A stretch of 64,000 nt of DNA from Pomphorhynchus laevis (taxonomy: Eukaryota > Acanthocephala > Palaeacanthocephala > Echinorhynchida > Pomphorhynchidae): the NCBI GenBank assembly GCA_012934845.2, contig WNNJ02002367.1, positions 37,828-101,827 of the forward strand. The letters run 5' to 3'. This document shows, piece by piece, positions 31,790-44,031 of this stretch. Position 1 is the stretch's first letter, and each line of letters begins with the position of its first letter. Below the pieces are notes generated by a model. It did no database searches. It was not told the origin of the DNA and worked only from the letters and a program-made list of their open reading frames with translations. Made by a program: the position numbers and the translations under genes.

Positions 31790-34650
31790 GGTCCAGAGGG
31801 AACTGATCCCCCGGCCGCACCAGCGTGATGTCCTCCGACTGAACCGTTCTGGTCTTTCACCCTCTAAGAGTCCAGTCGATGCGGACTATGGTAGGTAATC
31901 ACGAGATAAAGAGCTTGAGAACACTTAGTCTTTAATCTAGGGGACGTCTTCTTGGAAATAAGACTAATCCCGAGATTGCCCAGGTACTCCAAAGGCGTAC
32001 CTGGACATTCGTTTTTAATGACAGATGATGGACCTGTTTCAGGACCTATCGAGCTCTCTTCAGGGTACGTTTAAATCTATCTAGGTCAGCTTTCGCCGAC
32101 CAGTTCACCTTAATGGTATACCCCTGATATCTTACTAGACTTGTAAAGATAGGGATTAGTTGATTCTGTAAAATGGAGGAGAGAGCTGAGAGTGCTAATC
32201 TACTTATTTTTTTCTTTGTCACAGGGGCGCCATTAAATACCATCACCTGCTATTTTACCGAGTTGAGAATAAGATTGGATATGGGAAGATGGCATTTTAA
32301 TATTAAAAATAAGCAGCTGATGTCAGATACTCCATATTTGCACCTGCGTCTAAAAAACAGGACTGTGATTTCAACAGCATATACCAATAGATGTTGGTCG
32401 ATTTCTTTTTTAATAAAAAACACGTCGGCTACAATTGATGCCAGCAACATCGGGTAATGAGGCTAATAGAATTGTGATGGCGATCTCCTTTCTATAACTG
32501 TTTGTCAATAGCTGACAAACTCGAGTGGAGAGTGGCGCATGTGATCTTGAAGTGCTCGGGAGTGGCCCCATGAGTCAAGGATATATGTAACAGATAAGTC
32601 CCTGCTCCTGAAATCACCCCAAGGCAGGATTGCTTAGGGAGATTGAGGGGCTCCATAGTTATGTAGGAATAGTGACTCCTCCAAAACTTTAGCAAGGCCT
32701 ATACTACCTATCCAACCCAATGCCATCTCCTTTCAGCAGACGAACTTCTCTTTCTTGAATATCTTCCAAAAGGAAAAGTGAGAAGGGTTAAGACGATTAA
32801 TGATCGCCATATCTCTACTCAGCTGAAGACTATATCTAGTGTTCCAGTGTTTATTCAAGAGGAACTGTCTACCAGAAACATACAGATTAGGAAGGTGTAG
32901 CATTTTGCCTAGGACCTTGAGTTTTGTTGGAGTGGGGCTGTATAAGCGACCGTTATAGTTAGTCGAAAGTATCGAGGTAGCTTGCGAAGAGAAGTAAGAA
33001 TTAAATCTGGTCATACTCGAAAAACCTACAACAGGGAAGATTTGAATAGTATTCTGGAAGCAAGTGACCCTGATTGGATCATAGTGGAATATCCTTTTAA
33101 GCAATGCATCTTTTTCTAACCGCCAACGAAGTAGGTAGTGCGAGGTAGTCAGTTGTTGACGCGATTGCTCAGTACAGATGTGTTTTAACAACCACATCCT
33201 ATGAAGCAGTAGTATGTCGAGGAGTGAATTTGTTGTAGTGCAATGAAAGGTGGGACAATGATTTATGTATAAGATAGTTGTTCCTGGCTCTGCGGAGTAA
33301 TACATTAATTCAACTACCAGTTCTGTCGTTGAAGTCACCAAATACCATGTCATATCAGCTACCTAATATACGATCCAAAAGGTCACGTTTCTTGTTAATT
33401 TCTCCTGGCCGGATATATACATTAGCTTTACTGATACGTTTGCCGTTCTTACAAAGTGAAATCGCTAAACAAGATAGGGCAGGACAAGAATAGTTTAGTA
33501 AGAGGGATGATCTTAAGGAGCTCTTCAAAAGGGTTAAAAGACTTTGAGATGAAGAGGAGTGAGGAGGGGTTATATACGAACTATAGTGGGAGGTTATGTG
33601 CTTTGGAATAAAGCGAGTAATATCCTGGGGGAGACGGATAGACCGCGCCTTCTGAAAGAATATAGCATTTGCATATCTTTCAAATAGAAGGCTAAGGGCG
33701 GAAGCACCCCCCTTCCCCGAGGGGTTTTTTTTAATCATGAAAACAGTTTATGATTACTTCCCATTGCGATAGTGACCCGGATTGGGAAAACCCTCCCTTT
33801 AGTCGGAACCAGAGGCGGGAAGGATGCCCCTTCCCACTTCCAGCCTCAACAGAGGGAGTCATTTGCTTATGGACATTATATTTATTTCCCTTACTGTACA
33901 CCATTTTCAATGATCTCTCTTTTTGTAGAGTTGGATGAACGGCTTGATATGGCGGAGGCGTTTATTTTCTTTGAATCCAGGGCTGCAGTAGTGGAGGTAT
34001 GTAACGTGCCACACAACATGCTAAATATATGTGTAATAAAGTCTTCCATATTGGTGGAGGCTTGGTTTTTCGCTTCAATCAAACAAATAATGTCCAGGTT
34101 AGCTTCAGTGATGTTGGATTTGCTTGCATCTGCGAAGTTGGAAGTTGTATTAATCGAGGGAGTGCACTGTCTCTTCATATAGTCAGACAGCATTTACGAG
34201 ACTATGCCGGGTGCCCACTTGTGGCAATGGGGTAGGTCGGGTCATCTGTGCTTACAAGTGAAAATTTGAGGTTGTGCCCCAGAAACGAATTACAGCCTGA
34301 TTGTGAGATACAATCGGCGTTTTCCATCGAGGTGGAGCAGAATGCAATTGGTACGGGAGAACCATTTTTTCATTTAAAAACGAATGTCGATTATCTTATA
34401 AATCTTTTCTAGAGTTTGGAAGTCGTCTGTGCTTATGTCAGTGGGAATATCTGTTATTTTGATTGACGCTTGAATAGGTTTAAAAGTAAGTAAACCAAAC
34501 TTAGAGAGATTATTATTGAAACACTTTAAATACTCAGAAGCAATGTCTGCGGAGGTAAACGGTACTCTTATATCGGCTTCATAATATTTAATCGAGTTGA
34601 ATAAAACTCTATTCTTGTATATATCGGTGAATCTTCGGATTTGTAAGTTT
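31790..34650 (-). mobile_element. LINE copy A (ORF1 + endonuclease + RT), degraded
   Basis: Minus strand, 5' to 3': ORF1 region from about 34640 (FTSADIASEYLKCFNNNLSK, LKFSLVSTDDPTYP), a Ser/Ala-rich tail (34193-33891), the endonuclease start (33738-33355, ARSIRLPQDITRFIPKHITS), linker and RT N-terminal region (33353-32733, KLKVLGKMLHLPNLYVSGRQ), and RT palm remnants (32450-32046, YAVEITVLFFRRRC where copy B has YADD, then SLVRYQGYTIKVNWSAKADL). Multiply frameshifted; the catalytic YADD is lost. Same family as copies B and C. Confidence 0.75.
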
Positions 34651-34739
34651 AGTCTGAGTCAACTAAACTAGGTGGCGACACCGAAAAAGCAACGTTAAAA
34701 ATTATGACTTAAAAGTTACATGTACTCAACAATATTGGA

Positions 34740-37043
34740 AAAATACGTAAGTACTAATGATTTCAATTTTAGATCTTTTAAATGTAACAGAAAAAAATTG
34801 TATAGTTTGTGATGTTATAAATAATAATAATTGTATCGTAAGTAATACGACAAACAAATGTTTTTTATTTAATATTAATAATAATTGTATTGCAATACCG
34901 CAGGTGTAGTGCATCTAATACAATGTACATGTGGATTGCAATATATTGAAAAAACATCAAATGTTAAAAACTAGGTTTAGGCAGCACATATATAATATAG
35001 TCAAACTATATTTCATAAACATATGAGATTAATAGGACATAATATTAAAAACTGTAAATTATTTATTTTAGAACATATTATCGAAGAAAACATTTCAATA
35101 TTAAATCAAAAACTATTAGAAAAAGAAGATTTTTGGATTAAAACGCTTAATTCCATGTACCCATTAGGATTGAATGACGTGGTACAAGGAATTGGCAGAA
35201 GTAGTATAATACATAATAAACAACTATATTATAATAATCCGGTTAAACGCAAACCAAGAAGTCATGGTGATAAAAGGAATAGGAAAAATAGAGTTAAAAA
35301 TATTAAAAAAGATATGTATATAAATGAACAATTAGAAATATTAAAACAACTTTTAAGTGATAATAAGCTAAAAGATCTTTATGTAAATATAAGAAGTTTT
35401 TCTAAAGATATCATATGTTCAATAAATCAAAAATTAATTAACGACTATGATATGATAAGTTGTATAATAGGCAGTTATTGTAATACAAAATACTATAATC
35501 GTACAATAAATGTAAATAATAACAATAGAAAATATACAGTAACCATAAACTTCATTAATAAATGTATAGATAACATAAATATAGCCGGACTTTTAAATAA
35601 TTCTAAAAGTAAAGAAATAATAGGATCAGATTTAAGTAAATATATTCCTAAAATAAGGTATAAGTTGTTACCGCCATTAGGACGAAAAAATTGTGATTAT
35701 AATAAAGAATTAAAATCAATATGCAACGATAATATTAGAAACATAATGGAAACATAATGCAATTGTAAAAGTCTTAGTTTTGATAAAATAAATGAACATA
35801 TATGTACCCATAATCTAGAATTAATTGAAAATTGTGAATTAAGAAAGCTGCTATCAAAAGGGTATAAATATAGATTAAATAATAACAACGACAAAAATAC
35901 AATTTACAATTCGTTATATTATAACTTAAATGATTACTTTAGTAAGCTGATTAATAGTGAAAGCTCGAATATATCTAAGATAAATATTAGGAAAGATTAT
36001 ATATTTGATAAAATTAAAAATAAAATGAAAATAACAAACAATTATAAAAGGAAAGATAAAATTAATAAAGATATGTATAAAGAACTTACTAAATTAAAGG
36101 ATAACTATATAATAACAACTATTGATAAAGCTAGTAATAACTTTGTCTTCATATGCAAAAAGCTTTATTATGATATACTAATGAAAGAGGTTAATTCTAA
36201 TGATTTAAATGTAAATCCAACATATGAACGTAGTGAGTTGAGTTTAGAAACAATTATTACAAGTCACTGTTCTATAATGGATAAAAAGGGTATAAAGGTT
36301 GAATCAGATAATAAAACTATACCTATATTATATTGGAATCCAAAATTACATAAAAATCCAATAAAACCTAGGTTCATATGTAGTGCGTTTAAATGTACAT
36401 TAAAACCACTTTCTGTCTATATGAATAAAATACTTAAAGTAATTAAGGCACACTTCAAAAAATATTGTAGGGTAATCGAAATTAATACTGGTATTAAACA
36501 CTATTTCAGTATTAATTCTACAAAAGAATTTTCAGAACAGACAAAATGAATAAATTTTCAAAATATAAATACATACGATTTTAGTACACTTTATACAAAT
36601 CTAGATTTAATAGATATTAAAGAAGCCTTAGTAAAATTAATTAATCTTATATTCGGAAATGATATACATATATATGTTATAATAATTATAACGCCTATCT
36701 AACAAAAATTAAACCATCAAATAAATATAAATATATGGATAAAATTGAATTAATAGAATCCTTAAATATTTTGATAAATCAAAATTATTTAAAAGTAGGG
36801 ACAACTATATTTAGACAAGTAAAATGTGTTTCAATGTGTGGTAATAGTAGCCCAATTATATCTGACTTGTTTTTAAGCTTTATAGAATATGAATTTGTTC
36901 ATAACTTTGTAAAAACTAAATCTAAACAATATAAATATATGAAATATATGTTTCGTATATTTCATATATTTGCTTTCATATATATGAAATATATGAAAGC
37001 AATAGTCAACAAATCAGTCAATAGTAAACAAATCAGTCAATAG
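34740..37043 (+). mobile_element. Naiad-type Penelope-like element (N-terminal GIY-YIG, CxC, RT)
   Basis: Order on the plus strand: CIVC (C-x2-C) near 34808, then VVHLIQCTCGLQYIEKTSNV near 34905-34965 (GIY-YIG core), RQHIYNIV and EKEDFWIKTLNSMYPLGLND near 35110-35180 (end of the endonuclease). A basic spacer follows, then CNC (CxC) at 35758-35766, then the RT: KLKDNYIITTIDKASNNFVF near 36090, YWNPKLHKNPIKPRFICSA near 36335, TYDFSTLYTNLDLIDIKEAL near 36570 (motif A), and SMCGNSSPIISDLFLSFIEY near 36830 (motif B). It stops before the catalytic YxDD, in TATATGAAA-type simple DNA. An endonuclease placed before the RT with a CxC linker is the described hallmark of the Naiad/Chlamys clade. A handful of stops and frame changes make it inactive. 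Confidence 0.82.
35023..36549 (+). pseudogene. Naiad-type PLE main frame (endonuclease end through RT fingers)
   Basis: One frame, interrupted once, runs for about 508 codons. It covers the last third of the GIY-YIG domain (NSMYPLGLNDVVQG), a Lys/Arg-rich linker, the CxC motif followed by KSLSFDKINEHICTHNLE, and the RT fingers (IDKASNNFVF, LHKNPIKPRFICSAFKC). LHK-x-P-x-K-x-RFI-x-SA is typical of PLE and telomerase-like RTs. Length to the RT palm agrees with Naiads rather than canonical PLEs. The same frame continues after a further stop into RT motif A. Confidence 0.78.
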
Positions 37044-37290
37044 TTTAACCCATAATCTTCAGACTTGCCTTTATAGTCTTCGTATATTCACTTCGTCTTC
37101 ACGTCCTCAGGTACAAGGGAATCTGAGTCCCTCAGCCGATCCAACACGCCGCCTCCAACTATATCACCAGGGGTCTTTCATCCCCCGCCAGAAGAATCCA
37201 ATCGAGACGAACTATGCTTGTTAAACGAGATACAAAGAGCTTAATAAACCTTAGTCTTTGCTCTGGGGGACGTCCTCTTGAAAAGAAGAC

Positions 37291-37713
37291 TCATCCCGAG
37301 ATAGCCCAAATGCCCCAAAAACGCACTTGGGTTTTCCCATTCAATTTCAGATGTTGAGCCCGTTTCAGGGCCCACCTAGCTTTCTTCAGGATACGTTTGA
37401 GTCTATCCAGGTCAACTTTTGCCGACCAGTTCACCGTAATGGTGAACCCCAGGTATTTTACTCGACTTGTGAAGGAAGGGATTGGTTTAGAGGCAAATAT
37501 GGAGGAGAGCGCAGGGAGCGCTAATCTCTTAAGTTTTTGCTCGGTAGCAGGGGAGCCATGAAAAACTATTACCTGCGATTTTGCGGTGTTTAAAATAATA
37601 TTGGATTGGGGTAGCTGGTATTTTAGTCTTAAAAAGAAACGGATAATGTCTGAGACTACGTCTTTACACCTGTGTCCAGTGAACAGGGATGTGGTGTCAT
37701 CAGCGTACATCAC
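37291..37713 (-). pseudogene. LINE copy B RT palm with YADD box
   Basis: Starts MMYADDTTSLFTGHRCKDVV (RT motif C), then LPQSNIILNTAKSQVIVFHG and VKYLGFTITVNWSAKVDLDR, the motif D/E region, then RLKRILKKARWALKRAQHLK. YADD is intact here, unlike in copy A. Confidence 0.82.
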
Positions 37714-37985
37714 TAGACGTTGTTAGCGTTTAAATATTTTAAAGAGGTTAATAGAGGCAGAAAGGTATAAGATAGGGGAGGGAGGGTAACCTTGAGGCAC
37801 ACCCGTAATTGGCTAGAACTGACGCGCATCATGGTCGTCTTCATAGTAAAATTGCTTGGTGTACAGCAGAATTTCCACCCTGTTCACAATTCTCGCAGGC
37901 AACCCGAGGGACCTGAGAGAAGAGATCACAAAGGGAATGGAGATGCGGTCAAATAAAGCAGAGAAGTCAAGGAAAACATCCACAA

Positions 37986-38552
37986 CTAGACGATGGCTAT
38001 TAACCCGACAAAACTGCTACACTTCACCAACTGCTGAATGGACCGATCGACCTTTAACGAACATATGAAAACCTGGGGGATTAAATTACGCCTACTTAAA
38101 TGGTCGCAGATTTTACGCGCAAGCGCTTTTTTGTAAATCAACACGAGGGCATTTTGAATCGAAATGGGTCGCAGATCTTTAGGGCATGAGACAGGATGTT
38201 TCTTAGGTATAAAAACGCGTTTACTAATGTTGATGCCTGTTGCATCGGATGGTGAGGCTAAAGTCATTGTAATGGCCACCTCTCTTCTCTGATCAGCTGT
38301 CAAAAGCTGACAGAACCGAGAAAGCAGAGCAACGGATTTGGAGGTGCCCGGGAGTAGACCCCAGGAGTTAAGGATATCCGTAACAGATAGATCCCTACTC
38401 CTGAAGTTACCCCAAGGCTGGATTGGTTGATGTGATTGCGTGGCTCCATAGTTATGTAGGGTTAGTGACTCCTCAAAAACTTTGTCAAGGCCTACATTAT
38501 CAATCCAACACAATGCCCTATCCTTCCAAAAATCTAGTGATCCAGTATTCAT
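37986..38552 (-). pseudogene. LINE copy B RT fingers region
   Basis: Contains GLDKVFEESLTLHNYGATQS, DLSVTDILNSWGLLPGTSKS, then RVFIPKKHPVSCPKDLRPIS (the RT K-x-RPIS motif), then LVLIYKKALARKICDHLSRR. It lies between the endonuclease linker and the YADD-containing frame. Confidence 0.72.
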
Positions 38553-39189
38553 TCAAGAGGATTTGTTTGGCGAAAGCAGAGAGATTAGGGAGGTTCAGTA
38601 ATTTTGCTAGGACCTTGAGTTTCGTCGGAGTTGGATTGTATATACGACCTTTATAGGTAGTCGATAGAATCCCGAAAGCTTGCGAAAAGAGGTAGGTATT
38701 AAATTCGGTCAGACTCTCCTTTTCTTATTCTGGGAAAGAGTTGGATAGCCGGCTTAAAGAAGGCCACTCTGATCGGATCAAAGTAAAACCTTATTCGAAG
38801 CAACGTATACTCCTCAATCCTCCAACGAATAAGGTCATGAGAGGTGGACAATTGCTGATGCGACTGCTCCGTACAAAGGGGTTTAAACAACCACCTCGAG
38901 TGAAGCAGTAAAATGTCGAGGATAGAATTTGTTGATGTGCAATGAAAGGTACGGGATGGGGGTGTGTGAACAAGATAACCGTTCCTAGCTCTGCGACGTG
39001 CTGCACTAATTTAACGTCTAGTCCTGTCGTTAAAATCCCCAAGTATCATGTCATATCCGCTATCAATAATACTATCAGTAGGTCACGGTTCTTGTGAATC
39101 TCCCCTGGACGGATGTAGACATTGGCTAGACTATGGCGTTTACCGTTCTTACAGAGTGAAACTACTAATCAAGACATGGCTGGACATGA

Positions 39190-39462
39190 TTAGTTTAATA
39201 GGAGTAAGGATCTTAAGGAGCACTTAACTAAGGTCAAAAGTCCTTGAGATGAAGAGGAGTTAGGTGGGGTTATGTACAGAGTAAAGTGGGAACAAATTTG
39301 CTTTGGAATAAATCGAGTTATGTCCTGGGGGAGTCGGATTGACCGCGTCTTCTGAACGACTATAACATCTACATCTCTACCGGATAGAAGTCTAAGGGCA
39401 GAAGCACCTCCCGAATTCCACTGAAGGATATTCAGTGAAAAAGGCTCACGAGTAATCTGCAT
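39190..39462 (-). pseudogene. LINE copy B endonuclease N-terminus
   Basis: Starts with FSLNILQWNSGGASALRLLS and continues DVDVIVVQKTRSIRLPQ. This is the first strand-helix-strand of the EEP endonuclease (LQWN-x-GG, then Q-E/K-T-R). The catalytic Glu of QET reads Lys (QKT), and the frame ends early, so it is not functional. Confidence 0.75.
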
Positions 39463-39789
39463 TGTGATGGATAAGTTGGATGTGGGATTGCTTACCTAGA
39501 CAGAGCTAGATGCAGGAAGGTTCTCCTTCCCGCCACTAGCACCATCCATGGTAGGTACTTGCCCATGGACAGTATCTTCATTTCCCCAATTCTTCTTCCC
39601 TTTGAGCATCTTCCCAATTTTGATTTTGGGATCGCATGTGCCGAAGCATTCCTCTTCTTGGATACGGAAACATCAGTAGATGCAGGGACGACCGGATTAG
39701 CACATAAGACTGATAGAACTGATATAACTAGGTCCTCCATCTTTTTTATTGCCAAGTCAACCCGCATATCTACTACCCGTAATAGATCA

Positions 39790-40137
39790 CTATCGGCCAT
39801 TCTTGAGGCTGAGTGAGCGAAGGATTCTGTAGTCTTTGCTCGCGCCGTCTTGATGAACTTGCTCTGATAGCTTTTGAAGTGAGAACACTTCCTGGCTCAG
39901 GCAGGATGGCACCCACACAGTTTGAGCAGGTTGGGAAGTCAGACATTTCCCGCCGGACTTTATGGCCGGACAGGTGGATGAGCCACAAAGACCACAAGTC
40001 ATGGGCTTGCAGCAGCTGGAGGACCAGTGCCCCCATGTATGGCACTTGTTGCAATGTGGAAAGGTGAATTCCTCAGTACTACTCATCGTGAAACCAAGAT
40101 CATACCCTAGAAAAGGGTTGCAGGCCGTTTCGGACAT
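39790..40137 (-). pseudogene. LINE copy B ORF1 zinc-knuckle region
   Basis: Reads ETACNPFLGYDLGFTM, then CNKCHTWGHWSSSC, a perfect CCHC (C-x2-C-x4-H-x4-C) knuckle, then CGLCGSSTC, the start of a second knuckle. The segment corresponds to the C-terminal RNA-binding part of LINE ORF1. A frame at 39800-39492 continues with Ser/Lys-rich sequence (KKRNASAHAIPKSKLGRCSK). Confidence 0.75.
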
Positions 40138-40250
40138 GATTTCTGCATGCTCTATGGGGACGGAGCAAAAGCCAATGGCTAGAGGGAATCCGCTCTTCCC
40201 ATTACAGTGCGGAGATTCGTAATATTGAATGTTTTTTGTAGAATTTCAAT

Positions 40251-41090
40251 ATATTTATCCTCAAGATGATATGGAAGACGAAATCTTCAAGAATGCAAAT
40301 AACGGTTTTAACTGGATTAAGCCAAAATCCAAAAGCGAGGACTCGAAGAAGTGAATATAACTTTTTAATATATTTGACGTTGAGAACGATAACCTAATTT
40401 CTGTTTCATAAAATTTTAGTTTTAAATAACACTGTTTTTATATTTTTCTGCGAATGGCCAAAGAAAGGTACTAAATAGATTTCGCATCACTATCGGCTTT
40501 AGTAACTTTATAATCGCCAGGTTTTTTTAGTTTCGGGATGGGAGGGAGTACCTCCACATCCTCCGTATGAAATGAAATGTTACTAACCTTCGGGTTTGTT
40601 AGTTTATTACTAGAAGTTACCTTTAAATCGTCCAAATTGCTTAAATTTTGATCCATTATTGCAGGAAAATTTTTTTTCGATTTTCTTTGAAGCACCGATA
40701 GCAACTTCTGCGTACATTATACACTTATTTTTGAGGCTGAAAATACAGACAATATGCTAACGTTAAATTCGTTATACGAGCATTTGTTATATTCAAATAC
40801 GTTATACGCGCAATTTTTGACTTTTCACATTCCCGACGTATCGAATCAGTGTGCAAAACGGTGCTTCACGCTTACAAGAAATTTTCATAGTCGCTGAAGG
40901 CGACTGAAAATGTTTAAAAGAGACTATCAAGGCTTTTTAAGCCGAGTTATGAAATTGCTTAGTTAAACTAAGCAATTCCATAACTAAAATGTCTTATAAT
41001 AATTATTATACTTATAATATTATTAATTACTAATAATAAGTGGTTGCACATAACCGTGCAACCACTTGTGCTGACGAGTACTGATAATAC
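40251..41090. other. LINE 5' remnant and hairpin-rich spacer
   Basis: A minus-strand frame at 40704-40471 (MLSVLQRKSKKNFPAIMDQN) may be an ORF1 start but is not recognised. Hairpins: 40944-40984 (GTTATGAAATTGCTTAGTT with its near-complement, the core AATTGCTTAGTT being perfect) and 41039-41065 (GTGGTTGCAC, ATAACC, GTGCAACCAC). No other gene seen. Confidence 0.5.
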
Positions 41091-41099
41091 TAACAGTAC

Positions 41100-41490
41100 T
41101 AACAGTACTGATAATGGAAATCTAGAGCGGTCCTTTTTGAACATCTGTATCTATAACTGTCATGCTCCTTCCTATATCTCAGGTCCTACTGCTAGCTATA
41201 ATTAACACCGTTCAAGGAAACTAGCAAAATATTCCGAACGAGTAACCAGGATTGAACGAGCTGTATTATATCCTTTCGTACTAACAACGAGTGGAGGAAT
41301 TGGAATGGATGCCAATCAAGTCCTTAAAAAAATATCTCGCAAGATAGCCAATAAAAACAATATTAATTACGCGACCTGCGTAAACCAAATTCGAACAAAG
41401 ATTGTCGTCGCAATAGCCAAGAGTTCGTCGTTTTGTCTACGACGACGTGGCGCTATGAAGCAGTGTGAGGATACAACTTCACAATAAAAG
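41100..41490 (+). mobile_element. retroelement RT-family fossil, copy 3 (C-terminus)
   Basis: Reads RKLAKYSERVTRIERAVLYP and, from 41305, MDANQVLKKISRKIANKNN and KIVVAIAKSSSFCLRRRGA. The same blocks occur at the end of the fossil at 26.44-27.69 kb (RKIAKYAERINEIERSAF). Broken and truncated; only the C-terminal part is present. Confidence 0.6.
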
Positions 41491-41961
41491 ACTTAAAAAT
41501 GAATGAACAATTTTGTAAAAATATGTAGAGGACCCAGTAACTGAAAATGTATTGTTATAAAAAATTATTTTATTAAAAAAATAAAAAATATTATTAATTA
41601 CTTATATTATTTATTTTATTATTTATTTAATAATTTTTTCATAACAATATTTATTAGAATAATTTTACAAATGTGTAGGTTCCTTCAAATATGCCTTAAC
41701 CGAGTTTTTTCATAACATTTCTATTAGTTTGGGGAATCATTGAGTGGATTCGCTTGACTGTTGAGGTTTTTAATGGATGCTCGTCAAATCGCCAAAGATA
41801 CACATTTTGCGAGGATGAATGAGATGTTGCTTCTAAGGTGAGAGATTCATTTGTGATAGGGTGAATTGTGTTAAATTTTGATCGCATACTATTATTAGTC
41901 GCATATTATTTTTTAATTTAATTTTTTATTAGATTTTTTTAATTCGAACAAAGATTGTCGT

Positions 41962-42740
41962 GAGTCAAGAATATTTTATTGGCGATGAGTTTGTTGTTTC
42001 CATGCAGTCCATTCTGGATCTTGGTATAATTGTTCAAAACAATCTGAAAACACGTGCTTACACTGATAGGATTTGTAACGCAGCAAGAAGAATTACCTAT
42101 ATTGTCAAAAATTGCTTTAAAGATTTATCTCCCGTTTGTGTTGTGCGTTTATATAATGCTCTTATAATACCGATATTAGAATATGTGTCGCCAGTAGTGT
42201 TTCCGTGTACGCGTACAGAACTTGATCAATTAGAGCGCATACTTCGACGGTTTACGAAATTATGTCCTCAGGTACGATATCTTCCCTATGAGGCACGAAT
42301 AAAAAGTTTGAATATGCCGACAGTGCGTGAAAGGTTCCTTCTTTTCGACCTTCTAGCTATGTATCGACTAGTTAATAAAGATGAAAATTTTCCAGCAAAT
42401 AGAGTTGAACTCAATGAACGGGATGGACGTAGAGGGCACTCGTAAATACTAGTAGTACATGAGCACGGAAAATACCCTCGTCATTTCCGACTGTCTCATC
42501 GAGCGGTGAATATTTGGAATCGTCTTCCAGTTGATGTCGTTGCAGTGCATACAATCAATGAATTTAAATTCAATATAAAGAACTGGATTCGAAATGAGAA
42601 CGAATGGTGGTTGCTGCAGTACCCATGGTTCTGATATATATACTGAACGATTTTTTTGATTTTTTTCTTGTATTTATTTGTTTTTTATGTGAGCGGTCAA
42701 AACAGCCTTATGGCTATGACCTGTATTAATAATAATAGAT
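41962..42740 (+). pseudogene. CR1-like LINE, RT C-terminus and 3' end
   Basis: The open frame to 42445 reads QSILDLGIIVQNNLKTRAYT, LYNALIIPILEYVSPVVFPC and LERILRRFTKLCPQVRYLPY, classical blocks after the RT catalytic core in CR1/Jockey-type LINEs. One frame change follows before HFRLSHRAVNIWNRLPVDVV, the usual C-terminal block. The 3' end near 42735 has GGCTATGACCTGTATT followed by an AATAATAATAG tail. The 5' part is missing, as usual for truncated LINE insertions. Confidence 0.8.
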
Positions 42741-43590
42741 TTTACAATTAGAATGGTTACTCGCAAATGGGTCCTTTAATTAATTAATTTATTTATTCAA
42801 TCAGATCAATGTGGATGATAAATTCCGCAAGGACGATGAATTGCAGAACTTGGAGCGCTGATTTTAGCACGAACACATTTTTGCGAGAAGCACACCGATG
42901 CGAGATCGTAGTTTTCGAATTTCATCCGCGTACAAAGTTTGGTGTTTCCTAGCCGTTTCACCTGCTATCTTTTGGAACAGTGTTTCGCATTCCTTGCCGT
43001 TTCCACCGTCGCATATTAGTAAAAAATAATTTTTTATATATAATTTATTATCAATAATTTACAGAAAAAAAGGGTTCCCGCAAATGAGCCCATACATAAC
43101 TTTATAATTTTGAAATTGTCAGATGTTATAATTAATAACAATAACTATAATAATAACAATATTTTATAAAAATAGTCGCATTCTTGGGCTTGACACATGC
43201 AATACAAGCAAAAAGGACCTTTATCACACGGATTATCCAGTGCGATCACGAGATGTTGCGAGGTGTATCCGAAACCTTATAGAGTGTTTTTCTCAATAAA
43301 AATTACTCGATAGCAGATCTAAAACAGACGGAAAACGATCCTGATATCTCCAAAAATGGGCGGGTTTGGAATATCTGATCCGGCAATAACCGTCCTAGCA
43401 GACTACGAATCCTCAAAGACAATCAGTGGCACATAAAACTCCATTTAATCGGACAAGCGTTGAGAAACTTACAGTCAAAGACGATCGGTCAAATTACTGC
43501 GCGACGTAAAAACATACATCATCATAGGCTGTCAGAGGCACTTTACCTTATGAACACCATGTCTTTTGTTTGGACTTGACCAACACGACT
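42741..43590. other. spacer, nothing recognised
   Basis: AT-rich at first, then 43180-43590 of more even composition that could be old Ty3-like coding DNA belonging to the fossil on the right. I see no secure motif. Confidence 0.4.
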
Positions 43591-43599
43591 TGTGCTCGC

Positions 43600-44031
43600 C
43601 ATGACAAATTGCTTGCCTTGATGATATTGTTCTGTAAAAGTCTCTCTATCTCTGTTAAAATAAATGTTTGGTCTTCGGAGTTTCGTCTACGGGTAGGGAT
43701 CGCAATCGGACGTATATCACTAGTTAAATGTGAAAATAATGAAGTGATTCGATCTTCATTACTTAATTTACTTCAAGTTGAGGTTCTTTTCCATTTAACT
43801 TCATAGTTATGGCAGAATAAAGATTCATGAATGGCATTCCGAGTATCACGTCTGCAACCAAGATTGTGAGGACGAACAAACGAATGTCATATAGCACCTG
43901 TCGTTAAAACAAACTGTGCAAGATACCATGTTTTTCAATGGGCATTTGTGCATTGACGAGACCATACTGACTTTTAGGTTCGACGATTGCTCGATAAGCT
44001 GGCACGTCTTAACCACTTCACTTCGGATTAT
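43600..44031 (-). mobile_element. Ty3/gypsy-like fossil, protease region (left part)
   Basis: Retropepsin-like sequence on the minus strand, recognisable by a D-x-x-LGMPF-type end of the protease. Broken. Interrupted on its right by the PLE foldback at 44032-45345; the same fossil appears to continue beyond 45358. No LTRs seen; old. Confidence 0.55.

Larger units (their letters stand above)
37060..40250 (-). mobile_element. LINE copy B (most complete of its family)
   Basis: Minus strand: ORF1 zinc-knuckle part (40137-39790), endonuclease start (39462-39190), linker (39042-38699), RT fingers (38552-37986) and RT palm with YADD (37713-37291), then a 3' untranslated part to about 37060. The frames are in the same order as in copy A but better preserved. 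Several frame changes remain. It directly abuts the truncated Naiad element on the left. Confidence 0.8.

Noticed and set aside
35023-37043. Selenocysteine (UGA) recoding in the Naiad element
   Set aside because: Selenoprotein Naiads are described from spiders and clams, but here the frame also has other kinds of interruption, so ordinary decay explains it better.
40867-40917. Hairpin (TAGTCGC/GCGACT with flanking GAAATTTTCA/TGAAAAT) as a tRNA or small RNA
   Set aside because: Short stem, no cloverleaf or conserved boxes.
41696-41887. 63-residue minus-strand frame as transposase fragment
   Set aside because: NVYLWRFDEHPLK looked suggestive, but I found no catalytic motif or terminal repeats to support a family.
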